DNA of 36,545 nucleotides from Phycisphaerae bacterium (GTDB taxonomy: Bacteria; Planctomycetota; Phycisphaerae; UBA1845; Fen-1342): the NCBI GenBank assembly GCA_028279405.1, contig JANQNU010000009.1, positions 1-36,545 of the forward strand, written 5' to 3'. This document shows, one piece after another, positions 1-7,367 of the stretch (the first letter of the stretch is position 1; each line of letters opens with the position of its first letter). The translations under genes were made by a program, and so were the position numbers. A model generated the notes under the pieces. The model had not been told where the DNA came from. It was given only the letters and a program-made list of their open reading frames with translations, and did not search any database.

Positions 1-303
1 TTTCCGACGAGCGAGGTGCCCCACCCTTTCAGGGTGGGGGACGCGTTTCGCTCAGCACACCAATGTGTCCCCCAGGGTAGAACCCTGGGGCACCAAACCG
101 CCTACAATTCCAGCACAGCGTGCCCATCCAGCGCGCGTTCGTGCGCCTTCTTCGCAAGCGAGGGGATCAAGAAACAATGGGTGGGGCGGGCGTCTCGCCC
201 GCCATTGACCGCTCGCTTGCGCTCGCGGCTCGCATTGACGTCGCTTGGCTTCGTAACGGCCCGTCAGGGTCGTAACACAACGAGCCCGAGCGCAAGCGAG
301 GGG

Positions 304-347
304 GGGAGCAAGCTCCCTTTGCGAGGCCTGTGTCTACGCCACAGGCC
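304..347 (-). repeat. Dual-hairpin element, copy 1
   Basis: Read on the minus strand, this is an 8-bp stem (GGCCTGTG with CACAGGCC) around the loop gcgtaga, then a 7-nt spacer (tcgcaaa), then GGGAGC-TT-GCTCCC with a CUUG loop. Loop, spacer length and second hairpin match the other four copies in the window, while the first stem differs by paired changes. Confidence 0.8.
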
Positions 348-488
348 CCGACGCGAACCAAAGACTCGCCACAACGAGCCCCGAGCGCGAGCGAGGGGAC
401 CACGCGATCTTCGCCACAACGAGCCGTGAGCGCGAGCGAGCGGGCGGGTGCCGGTGCGAGAGACCGTGCCCCCGTTTTCCGCCAGTGG

Positions 489-530
489 GGAGCAAGCTCC
501 TCCATGAGGCAAACGTCTACTCCGCCCGCC
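489..530 (-). repeat. Dual-hairpin element, copy 2
   Basis: Minus-strand reading: GGCGGGCG, loop gagtaga, CGTTTGCC, a 7-nt spacer (tcatgga), then GGAGC-TT-GCTCC. The first stem contains three consecutive G.U pairs as minus-strand RNA. On the plus strand the same positions would be A/C mismatches. This indicates which strand could be folded as RNA. Confidence 0.75.
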
Positions 531-633
531 CTTGCAAGACGCTCACTCCCTCTGGGGTGGCACTGGCAATACAAAGGGGCAGTGCCCTCTTGTCCGCCAG
601 TGTTCGGAACGTGCGCTCAGGGGGCTTCGCGGC

Positions 634-1524
634 CTACAGGTCGCCCATTTCCGCGAGCAATCGCTCGAGAGACTTGCGATTCTCGGCCGAGAGCGGACAC
701 ATCGGCAGCCGCAACTCGTCGGTGCAGAACCCCCGAATCGCCATCGCGGTCTTGATCGGCACGGGGTTTGTATCGAGCGAGAGAAGCATGCGCCCGAGTG
801 CATAGAGCTTGTCGTGCAACCCGGCTGCGGCTTTCCAGTCATCCTTCAGCGCTGCGTTCGTCATCCGCGACACCGCACCGGGGACCAGATTGGACAGCAC
901 GCTGACGACACCGACGGCGCCGATGCTCATCATCGGCAACGTGAGCGGGTCATCGCCGGAGAGCACGCCGACGTCGCAGGCGGCCCGCAAGTCACTGACC
1001 TGCTCGACCTTGCCCGTGGCGTGTTTCACCGCCACCAGGTTGTCGCAGGCTTCGCGCAGCCGCCGGAGGGTCTCCACCGAGACTTCGACGCCGCATCGGC
1101 CCGGAATGTTGTACAGCATGATCGGTAGCCGAACGGCTTTCGCGACCGCTTCGTAGTGCCGAAAGAGCCCTTCCTGCGACGGCTTGTTGTAGTAGGGCGC
1201 GACGACCAGCAGCCCCTCGGCACCGCAATCCGCCATCCGCTTGGACAGCTCGATCGTCTTCGCCGTACTGTTCGAACCCGAGCCGGCCATCACCGTCACG
1301 CCCGTTCGACCGGACGCGTCGCGGGCCTTCACCACGCACCGCACGACCTGCTCGTACTCGTTCGTCGCGAGCGTGGGCGATTCCCCGGTCGTGCCGCAGG
1401 GCACCAACCCGTCGACGCCTTCCGCGAGCTGATGCTCCACGATCCGCGTCAATGCGGCCTCATCCACCTGGTCATTGCGGAACGGCGTGACCAACGCCGT
1501 GTGCGTTCCCTTGAACGGATTCAT
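634..1524 (-). CDS. dapA: 4-hydroxy-tetrahydrodipicolinate synthase
   Basis: This cytoplasmic enzyme condenses pyruvate with aspartate semialdehyde in the first step of the lysine/diaminopimelate pathway. The 296-residue length is typical for the family. Visible family motifs are GTTGE (residues 44-48, with the Thr pair that binds pyruvate carboxylate), YNIPGR (138-143, with the proton-relay Tyr138 and substrate-binding Arg143) and AVKHATG with the Schiff-base lysine Lys167. The start is supported by a GGAG nine bases upstream. It lies 36 bp downstream of folP on the same strand, so the two may be cotranscribed. It shares its substrate aspartate semialdehyde with the threonine operon at 26-31 kb. 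The gene ends at the edge of the locus 1 hairpin mosaic. Confidence 0.95.
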   Translation of the reverse strand: MNPFKGTHTALVTPFRNDQVDEAALTRIVEHQLAEGVDGLVPCGTTGESPTLATNEYEQVVRCVVKARDASGRTGVTVMAGSGSNSTAKTIELSKRMADCGAEGLLVVAPYYNKPSQEGLFRHYEAVAKAVRLPIMLYNIPGRCGVEVSVETLRRLREACDNLVAVKHATGKVEQVSDLRAACDVGVLSGDDPLTLPMMSIGAVGVVSVLSNLVPGAVSRMTNAALKDDWKAAAGLHDKLYALGRMLLSLDTNPVPIKTAMAIRGFCTDELRLPMCPLSAENRKSLERLLAEMGDL

Positions 1525-1560
1525 CGTGACATTCTCCGTGCTCTTCCGTCGCCCGGGCGG

Positions 1561-2394
1561 CTAGCCCGTAACCGCGCAATCCAATCGACGCCAGATTGTA
1601 AGCGCATCGTGTAGCGCCCGCACGTCGTGCGTTCGAACGTAGTCCACGCGCTGCGTCGCGGCCCACAATTCGGTCGCCAGCGTTCCCGGACCGCGCTCTG
1701 CCACCGGCCGCGGCTGCCGGGTCGTCTCGTCATCAGGCCCCGCATCCGCGAGGAGCTCGCCGATGAACGACTTACGCGAGGTGGATACCAGGACCGGCAA
1801 TCCGAGCTCGCGCAGCCGCCCGATTCCCTGAAGCAGCTCGATCGAAGCCAGTGGACCGCTACCCACGAAGAAACCCATGCCGGGGTCGAGGATCAATCGC
1901 TCACGCGTCAGGCCGATTGCCTCCAGGGCCGCTATCCGTTCACGAAAGAACGCGATCACGGAATCGACCGTTGCAGTCGGCGCATCGCGATCGGCGCGTG
2001 CTTTTGCCGAAATCGAGTGCATCAGGACAACGCGGCAATCGTGATCGCGGACGACCCGGACCGTCTCCGGATCGCGAAGCGCGGTAACGTCGTTGATCCA
2101 GGAGGCCCCCTGTTCCAGCGCCGCGCGGACCACGACGGCCTCGCTGGCGTCGACGGAGACGGAAACGCGACTGGCACTCAGTGCCGCGAGTACGGGCCGC
2201 AGACGTTCGATCTGCTCGATCGGCGGAACGTCCGCGGCGTCGGGGTGGGTCGACTCCGGGCCGACGTCGATGATCGTCGCGCCGCACCGCACCATCTCCA
2301 GCGCGTGAGAAACCGCAACCTCCGGATCCCGATATCGCCCCCCATCGGAGAAAGAGTCGTCCGTGAGGTTGAGAATCCCGACGATCTGTGTCAT
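1561..2394 (-). CDS. folP: Dihydropteroate synthase
   Basis: This folate-pathway enzyme joins 6-hydroxymethyl-dihydropterin pyrophosphate to p-aminobenzoate in the cytoplasm. The protein is 277 residues, normal for the family. It opens with VGILNLTDDSFSDGG (family: GILNVTPDSFSDGG) and has DVGPESTHP (residues 43-51), LDPGMGFF and STSRKSFIGELL near the C-terminus. In the second motif the usual GGESTRPG is replaced by GPESTHPD, so the conserved loop-2 arginine is histidine here. The frame stays open far upstream (to 3606), but that extension is antisense to DinB and waaF and has no homology to folP, so I start at the ATG at 2394. GTG and TTG codons 2-3 codons upstream are alternatives. It is divergent from the DinB gene. 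Confidence 0.93.
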   Translation of the reverse strand: MTQIVGILNLTDDSFSDGGRYRDPEVAVSHALEMVRCGATIIDVGPESTHPDAADVPPIEQIERLRPVLAALSASRVSVSVDASEAVVVRAALEQGASWINDVTALRDPETVRVVRDHDCRVVLMHSISAKARADRDAPTATVDSVIAFFRERIAALEAIGLTRERLILDPGMGFFVGSGPLASIELLQGIGRLRELGLPVLVSTSRKSFIGELLADAGPDDETTRQPRPVAERGPGTLATELWAATQRVDYVRTHDVRALHDALTIWRRLDCAVTG

Positions 2395-2472
2395 ACCCAA
2401 CACTGTACCCCACCGTCTCAAGTCGCGACAACGACGAGCGACGAGCGTAACCGCGGACACACGATGCGGACG

Positions 2473-2501
2473 TGGGACGCGCCGCCGGAGGGCGTTACAA
2501 T
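2473..2501 (+). promoter_or_regulatory. Possible promoter for the DinB-like gene
   Basis: A TACAAT box at 2496-2501 resembles a sigma-70 -10 element and lies 53 bp upstream of the DinB start, in the folP/DinB divergent gap. The hexamer 17 bp upstream (TGGGAC, 2473-2478) is a poor -35 match, so this is tentative. Confidence 0.3.
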
Positions 2502-2553
2502 CAGGGACATTCGAGCCGATGGAGAGCCGAACTGAGGCAGAAAGGGAGTGGAG

Positions 2554-3042
2554 ATGAACGCGAAAGACGTGGTGAAGCAGAGCATCGGAATGAGCCAGAT
2601 GGTCACGCAGGCATATCTTGATGATCTGTCTGACGCCGACCTCATGGTCCGTCCGGCACCGGGAGCCAACCACATCGCGTGGCAATTGGGTCACCTGATT
2701 TCGTCCGAGCATGACATGATGAACTCGATCGGCAAGTCGATGCCGGCCCTGCCGGAGGGCTTCGTCGAGAAGCATTGCAAGGAGTCGTCCACATCGGACG
2801 ATGCGACCAAGTTCCTCAAGAAATCCGAGTACCTCGCGCTGTTGAAGACCATGCACGAGGCCACGCTGACCGCTCTCGACGCAACGCCGGAGAGCGAGCT
2901 GGACCAGCCGACGCCGGAGAAGTACCGCAGTTTCATTCCCACGGTCGGCGCCATGTTCAACATGATCGGCGGGCACGAGATGATGCACGTCGGTCAGTTC
3001 GCGACCGTCCGCCGAAAGCTCGGCAAGCCCGTCGTGATCTAG
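2554..3042 (+). CDS. DinB-like metal-binding protein
   Basis: A 162-residue protein of the DinB/YfiT four-helix-bundle superfamily, whose members bind a divalent metal through three histidines and often act as thiol-dependent S-transferases. The likely ligands are His47 (in WQLGHL), His141 and His145 (in GGHEMMHVGQ), in the usual places for the family. The physiological substrate cannot be read from sequence. I chose the ATG at 2554, which has AAGGGAG five bases upstream. An in-frame GTG two codons earlier (2548) overlaps that ribosome-binding site. The next gene (waaF-like) starts 30 bp downstream on the same strand, but a functional link is not evident. Confidence 0.85.
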   Translation: MNAKDVVKQSIGMSQMVTQAYLDDLSDADLMVRPAPGANHIAWQLGHLISSEHDMMNSIGKSMPALPEGFVEKHCKESSTSDDATKFLKKSEYLALLKTMHEATLTALDATPESELDQPTPEKYRSFIPTVGAMFNMIGGHEMMHVGQFATVRRKLGKPVVI

Positions 3043-3072
3043 GCTCGACCGTACGCCACCAAAGCGAGGACC

Positions 3073-4116
3073 GTGCCCGAGCACAATGAGAAGATTCTGA
3101 TCGCCTTGCCGAATTGGGTCGGCGACGTCGTCATGGCGTCGCCGGTGCTGGCGGCGCTGCGCGCCCATTACCGTAGCGCTCAGATCACGTATCTCATGCG
3201 GCCCTACGTCCGGGAGATCGTTGACGGCTGCGGCTGGCATGATGACGAACGCCATTGGCCGACCGCGCGCGGCGTTTCGCGCCAGCTCGGCCTGCTGGGC
3301 CTCGCACGCCAACTGGCCCGCGAACGGTACGCGCTCGCGCTGCTCTTCACGAACTCGTTCCGCTCTGCGCTGACGGCCTGGCTGGCGCGGATCCCCCGAC
3401 GGGTCGGGTATGCGCGTGACGGGCGCAGCGCATTGCTGACCGACCGTCTGACGCCACTGAAACGCGACGGACGGTTCGTCCCCGCGCCGATTCTCCCCTA
3501 CTACTGCAAGCTGGCGGAGACGCTCGGCTGCGCCGTTCCGGACCGGGCCCTGCGACTGGGGATCACCGCCGCCCAGGAGGCCGCGGGAGAAAAACTGCAA
3601 CAACACTACGGGCTGACGGCGCGGCGCTATGCGCTGATTAATCCTGGGGCGGCGTTCGGCGCGAGCAAATGCTGGTTGCCGGAGCGCTTCGCGGAGCTTT
3701 GCGACCGCCTATGGCGTACGCGGGGGTTGCTCCCGGTCGTTGTCGGCGCTCCGAACGAGGTGCCGCTGATGCGTGCGATCGCCGGCCAGGTCACGACGCG
3801 CGTCGTCTGCTGCGACGATCCGGGCACGACGCTCGGCTCGCTCAAGGTGCTCGTGCGCGACGCGGCCATTCTGGTCTGCAACGATACGGGACCGCGCCAC
3901 TACGGCAAGGCGTTCAACATCCCGACGGTGACGATCTTCGGCCCCACGCACCAGGCCTGGACCGACACGGACTACGCTGACGAGATCAAGCTCCAGGTCG
4001 ACGTCGAGTGCGGGCCGTGCCAGCTCAAAAAATGCCCGCTCGACCTGCGTTGCATGACCCGCATGAGCACCGATCAGGTGTATGATGCGACGGAGGAGTT
4101 GCTGGCCCGACGCTGA
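3073..4116 (+). CDS. Glycosyltransferase family 9 (heptosyltransferase II-like)
   Basis: A 347-residue GT9 protein, most like lipopolysaccharide heptosyltransferases that add heptose from ADP-heptose to the inner core at the cytoplasmic face of the inner membrane. Visible signals are the N-terminal IALPNWVGDVVMASPVL (family: nWiGDavms), NPGAAFGASKCW mid-protein, CNDTGPRHYGKAF and IFGPTH in the donor-binding half, and a C-terminal cysteine-rich CGPCQLKKCPLDLRCM region as in WaaF. GTG start with AGCGAGG just upstream. Its stop overlaps the next ATG (TGATG), so it heads a four-gene translationally coupled operon. The acceptor sugar is unknown, and in this phylum the core may differ from that of enterobacteria. 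Confidence 0.88.
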   Translation: MPEHNEKILIALPNWVGDVVMASPVLAALRAHYRSAQITYLMRPYVREIVDGCGWHDDERHWPTARGVSRQLGLLGLARQLARERYALALLFTNSFRSALTAWLARIPRRVGYARDGRSALLTDRLTPLKRDGRFVPAPILPYYCKLAETLGCAVPDRALRLGITAAQEAAGEKLQQHYGLTARRYALINPGAAFGASKCWLPERFAELCDRLWRTRGLLPVVVGAPNEVPLMRAIAGQVTTRVVCCDDPGTTLGSLKVLVRDAAILVCNDTGPRHYGKAFNIPTVTIFGPTHQAWTDTDYADEIKLQVDVECGPCQLKKCPLDLRCMTRMSTDQVYDATEELLARR

Positions 4117-5024
4117 TGCTGATTCACCAAGACCACATTCGGACCGATCCGGCCTTTCGCGACCGGCTGCAAGCGTGCAAGCTGGATCGTGTCGGCTCGA
4201 TTCTCGAGCGCGTGGATGGCAACGTCGTAGCGTGGAGCCGCACGACCGACACGCTGCACGTCGCTGCACCGGACGGTGCCCCGGGATTCTTCGTCAAGCG
4301 TTACTACTACCCGCGTTGGAAGAACCGGTTCCGCGGCGCTTTCCGCGGCACGTTGTTCGGAGCCCACCGCGCCCTTGCCGAGTACAACACGTTGCGTGCG
4401 ATGCAGAATGCCGGAATCCCGACGGTTCGCCCGGTCGCGGTCGGCTGCCGCCGCGTCGCACGACTCATTACCGGTTGCTTCCTGATCACGGAGGAGGTTC
4501 CGGAGAGCACCAACCTGACGACTTATGCCCAACGTTGCACCGAGGCCGGCACGGCACCGTCGCTCGACGAGCGTGGACGCGCGTTGCGGACGCTCGCTCG
4601 GCAAGTGGCGCTCCTGCATTGCGCGAACATGTCGCACGGGCAGCTTTTCTGGCGCAACATCCTGATCCGCCGGGGCGTTGGTGACGAGCCGGAGTTCTTC
4701 TTTCTCGATGCGCAGCCGTTGCGTCGACTCGAGCGTATCCCGGGTCGCCAGTGGTGGTTACGTGAGCTGGCCCAGTTGGCTGTATCTGCCGAACCGTTTA
4801 CAAGCCCGTTCGAGCGCCTGCGCTTTGCCGCCGCCTATTTCAAGGCGTTCGGTCTGCGCACACTGCGCCGGGAAGACTTGCAGACGATCGAGCGGTTTGT
4901 GGCGAGCTATCGCGCGCACGAGCGCCAACGGGTCAAAATGAACGCGCTGTTCGACCGCTGGGGACGACAGTTGGCGCAGGAGCGCGCCACGCTCGACACG
5001 TCGGCGTTGGAGATGACGTCGTGA
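4116..5024 (+). CDS. WaaP/Kdo-kinase-family protein with altered catalytic loop
   Basis: A 302-residue protein of the lipopolysaccharide kinase (WaaP/KdkA) fold. These proteins phosphorylate core sugars at the inner membrane. It has the N-terminal FVKRYYYPRW lysine strand and, at residues 174-183, HGQLFWRNIL where active family members have HxDxxxxNIL. The catalytic-loop aspartate is therefore glutamine (Gln176). The following metal motif is LDAQ rather than a DFD/DFE type. It may be a weak or inactive kinase, or a scaffold for its neighbour. It overlaps waaF by one base and the following kinase gene by four (GTGA). Confidence 0.82.
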   Translation: MLIHQDHIRTDPAFRDRLQACKLDRVGSILERVDGNVVAWSRTTDTLHVAAPDGAPGFFVKRYYYPRWKNRFRGAFRGTLFGAHRALAEYNTLRAMQNAGIPTVRPVAVGCRRVARLITGCFLITEEVPESTNLTTYAQRCTEAGTAPSLDERGRALRTLARQVALLHCANMSHGQLFWRNILIRRGVGDEPEFFFLDAQPLRRLERIPGRQWWLRELAQLAVSAEPFTSPFERLRFAAAYFKAFGLRTLRREDLQTIERFVASYRAHERQRVKMNALFDRWGRQLAQERATLDTSALEMTS

Positions 5025-5875
5025 TCAGCTCACAGGTCGATTCCGATTGGGCCGCGGTGCTCACCGAGGCGGGACTGAACGACCCATCGCAGCTCGCATC
5101 GAGCGCCCCGGAGCGCTCGCTGGCAGGCCAATGGCAGCGTCTGACCAAGCCCGGGCTCGGCCACCGTACGCGCTGGCGCTGGTCGCTATCCGATGGAGCG
5201 GATTCCCGAACCGTCTACGTCAAGCACTACGCGCGTCCGCCGTGGCGGATGCAGTGGGACCGTATCTGGCGCCAACAGCCGCGCCGCAGCAGCGGGTGGT
5301 GGGAGTACCGTCAGTCTCTGGAGTTGCGCGAGGCGCAGCTCGGTGCGCCCGCACCGGTCGGATTTGCCGAAAACATGGCGGGGGTGTTCGAGCGCGCCAG
5401 CACGGTGGTACTCGGTGCGGCGCCCGGCGACGCGTTCGATCGCGTGTGGATGCGGGCACTGGAGCGCGATGAGCGTCTCGTCTCGCCGGCGTCGCGTCGC
5501 GATCTCGCCCGACGACTGGCGCGGTTCGTGGCGGCCTTTCACCAATCCGGGCGGTTCCACCGCGACTTATACTTGTGTCACATCTTCATCGACGCCGACC
5601 CCGACGGACGACGACCGCCGACGCTGAGCCTGATCGATCTCGCGCGCGTCCACCGGCCGCGCTGGCGCCGGCATCGCTGGCTGATCAAGGATCTGGCGCA
5701 ACTCGACAGCTCGGCGCGCCAGATCGGCGCCACCCGCAGCGATCGGCTGCGTTTCCTGACGACCTACCTCGCGATCGAGCCGCGGGTACCGCGGGCTCGG
5801 GCCCACATTCGCGCGATCATGCGCAAGAGTGACTGGATCCTGCGACGGATTGCGCGCAAGAGCCGCAGCCGGTGA
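5021..5875 (+). CDS. Lipopolysaccharide core kinase (WaaP/RfaP family)
   Basis: A 284-residue WaaP-type kinase, predicted to phosphorylate a heptose or Kdo of the lipopolysaccharide core in the cytoplasm. Visible motifs are VYVKHYARP (ATP-binding lysine strand), FHRDLYLCHIFI with His180-Arg181-Asp182 as the catalytic loop (very close to the classical RfaP form) and LSLIDLARV as the metal-binding strand. It is paralogous to the upstream gene but keeps the catalytic Asp. GTG start overlapping the previous stop by four bases; its own stop overlaps the next start the same way. Confidence 0.88.
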   Translation: MISSQVDSDWAAVLTEAGLNDPSQLASSAPERSLAGQWQRLTKPGLGHRTRWRWSLSDGADSRTVYVKHYARPPWRMQWDRIWRQQPRRSSGWWEYRQSLELREAQLGAPAPVGFAENMAGVFERASTVVLGAAPGDAFDRVWMRALERDERLVSPASRRDLARRLARFVAAFHQSGRFHRDLYLCHIFIDADPDGRRPPTLSLIDLARVHRPRWRRHRWLIKDLAQLDSSARQIGATRSDRLRFLTTYLAIEPRVPRARAHIRAIMRKSDWILRRIARKSRSR

Positions 5876-7029
5876 AGGTCGCGATCGTTCAGGAGTCGCT
5901 CGACGTACGCCGTGGCGGCGCCGAGACTGCGGTGCTTGAAATGGCCCGGCGATTGACGGACATCGGCCACGACGTCACCGTTCTTTCCCGCGAATCCGCA
6001 TCGACAACAGATGCCGCTCCAATCCGCTCGTTCCCGACCACCGGCGGCAAACTCGCACGGACCCGGCGTTTTCTTCGACAGATCGCGGAGCATTGCCGCA
6101 CGACGCACTATGACGTCGTGCATGCGGTGACCCCGACCCACGCGTGCGACGTCTATCAACCTCGCGGCGGGACCTTCCGCGAGACCGTCCGCCGAAGTCT
6201 CGCCGCGTCGCCGAAGAATCGCGCGTTGCATGCGCTGGGCAAGCGCCTCAACCTGCGACAGCGTTTCCTGCAATCGATCGAAAACAAGCTGCTGACGCAC
6301 TCCGCGCCGCCAATCGTCGCCTGCGTCTCCGACTATGTTCGACGACACTTGCTCGCGGATTACCCGCAGGTCGCTGGTAACGCGATCGTGGTCTACAACG
6401 GGGTCGACATCGATCGACTTCTTCGCCACGACGGGCCGCTGATGCGCGACACATGGCGAAAACGACTGGCGATTCGCGACGAGGAGCGCCTACTACTGTT
6501 CGTCGCTCACAACTTCAAGCTCAAGGGCCTGGACCCGCTGCTCCAGGCGCTGCCGCGTGTCACGCAAACGTGTCGGCTGGTCGTCGTCGGACGCGGCAAG
6601 CGCGATCCCTATCAGCGAATTGCGGCAAGGATCGGCGTCGACGCGCAGCTGCAGTTTGTCGATGATCCCGATGCCGTTCCGGCCCTGTATCATGCCGCCG
6701 ATCTGCTGTGCCATCCGACGTGGTACGACCCCTGCAGCCGCGTCGTGCTCGAAGCCCTGTGCTGCGGTCTTCCCGCGGTAACGACCCGGTGGAATGGCGC
6801 CGCCGAGGCGCTCACGGTTGGCCGTACGGGCTTCGTAATCGATCAGCCGGACGATTCGGCAGCGCTCGCACGAGCGATCATGAGCGGCCTAGGGCTGCGC
6901 GAAACGGCCCGCGCGCACGCAGATAATGCCTGTCAGCAGCTCTCGATGACCCGACATGTCCAGGCCCTGGCGGCCGTCTACGAGCGCGTGGCGCAGAGCG
7001 GCCCTTCGAATATGCGGGCGCAATTATAA
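5872..7029 (+). CDS. Glycosyltransferase family 4 (WaaG-like)
   Basis: A 385-residue GT-B retaining glycosyltransferase, last gene of the envelope-sugar operon, probably adding a hexose to the lipopolysaccharide core. It begins with MKVAIVQESLDVRRGGAETA (glycine-rich acceptor loop) and carries the family EX7E signature in VLEALCCGLP followed by TTRWNGAAE. The segment HPTWYDPCSRVVLEAL is typical of WaaG. GTG start within a GTGA overlap with the upstream kinase. The donor and acceptor cannot be fixed from sequence. Confidence 0.9.
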   Translation: MKVAIVQESLDVRRGGAETAVLEMARRLTDIGHDVTVLSRESASTTDAAPIRSFPTTGGKLARTRRFLRQIAEHCRTTHYDVVHAVTPTHACDVYQPRGGTFRETVRRSLAASPKNRALHALGKRLNLRQRFLQSIENKLLTHSAPPIVACVSDYVRRHLLADYPQVAGNAIVVYNGVDIDRLLRHDGPLMRDTWRKRLAIRDEERLLLFVAHNFKLKGLDPLLQALPRVTQTCRLVVVGRGKRDPYQRIAARIGVDAQLQFVDDPDAVPALYHAADLLCHPTWYDPCSRVVLEALCCGLPAVTTRWNGAAEALTVGRTGFVIDQPDDSAALARAIMSGLGLRETARAHADNACQQLSMTRHVQALAAVYERVAQSGPSNMRAQL

Positions 7030-7030
7030 T
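7025..7030 (+). promoter_or_regulatory. Possible -10 box (TATAAT)
   Basis: A consensus TATAAT overlaps the stop codon of the upstream glycosyltransferase and sits 60 bp before the start of the small zinc-ribbon gene. The best upstream hexamer, TTCGAA at 7005-7010, leaves a short 14-bp spacer, so the promoter call is tentative. Confidence 0.35.
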
Positions 7031-7089
7031 TCATGCGCGGTGCAGGCCACGGTATCCTCATCATCGATTAAACAGAGGAGGTCACTATC

Positions 7090-7269
7090 GTGTTCGGCCC
7101 TATGACCTGGATCGTGATCATCGGCGTAACCGGCCTGCTCCTGGTCGGCACGGCGATCCTGACCGGATGCTGCAACGCGCGCGTTGCCCGGCAGTGTCCC
7201 AACTGCCACCAGCGCGACGTGCGTGGCGCCCAATACTGCGGCAAGTGTGGTACGAAACTCGGTGCGTAG
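7090..7269 (+). CDS. Small membrane protein with C-terminal zinc ribbon (59 aa)
   Basis: A short gene of 59 codons. It has a strong ribosome-binding site (AGAGGAGG, 7074-7081) eight bases before a GTG start. Residues 7-26 form one hydrophobic membrane helix. The rest is basic and carries CPNC at 36-39 and CGKC at 50-53, a CxxC-x10-CxxC zinc-ribbon spacing. Topology would put the ribbon on the side opposite the short N-terminus. It lies just before the two SPFH genes and probably belongs with them functionally, although 98 bp and a possible second promoter separate them. No specific family is recognised. Confidence 0.75.
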   Translation: MFGPMTWIVIIGVTGLLLVGTAILTGCCNARVARQCPNCHQRDVRGAQYCGKCGTKLGA

Positions 7270-7286
7270 CATGCTCCATCGAACAC

Positions 7287-7317
7287 TTGGCGCAAATAAG
7301 GCGTTCGAACATACGAT
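7287..7317 (+). promoter_or_regulatory. Possible promoter for the SPFH gene pair
   Basis: TTGGCG (7287-7292) and TACGAT (7312-7317) are separated by 19 bp, about 50 bp before the first SPFH start. The spacing is long and the boxes are imperfect; low confidence. Confidence 0.25.
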
Positions 7318-7367
7318 AACGATCGGAGAGGTTGAGTTGATTTCACCCTGCAAGGGAGGATTGGAAT

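Larger units (their letters stand above)
1..625. repeat. Intergenic hairpin mosaic, locus 1
   Basis: This gene-free stretch downstream of dapA is a patchwork of perfect or near-perfect hairpins. Visible stems are 19-27/31-39 (loop TTC), 70-78/82-90 (loop AGA), 185-192/196-203 (GGCGGGCG, loop TCT), 304-309/312-317 (GGGAGC), 325-332/340-347 (GGCCTGTG), 489-493/496-500 and 508-515/523-530. Degenerate copies of a sequence like GAGCGCGAGCGAG separate them. The same modules recur near 10.7, 25.9 and 36.2 kb. Relative to the copy at 36155-36545 this locus is in inverted orientation. Open frames crossing it are low-complexity and differ between copies, so I treat it as non-coding. Confidence 0.85.

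Noticed and set aside
16..755. Open frames in repeat locus 1 (and similar ones at 25895-26260 and 36176-36471)
   Set aside because: They translate the hairpin repeats into low-complexity strings such as SASEG and NEPRARAS, in different frames and strands in different copies.
2395..3606. N-terminal extension of the folP frame by about 400 codons
   Set aside because: It runs antisense through the DinB and waaF genes, and FolP proteins start at the GILNVT-like motif.
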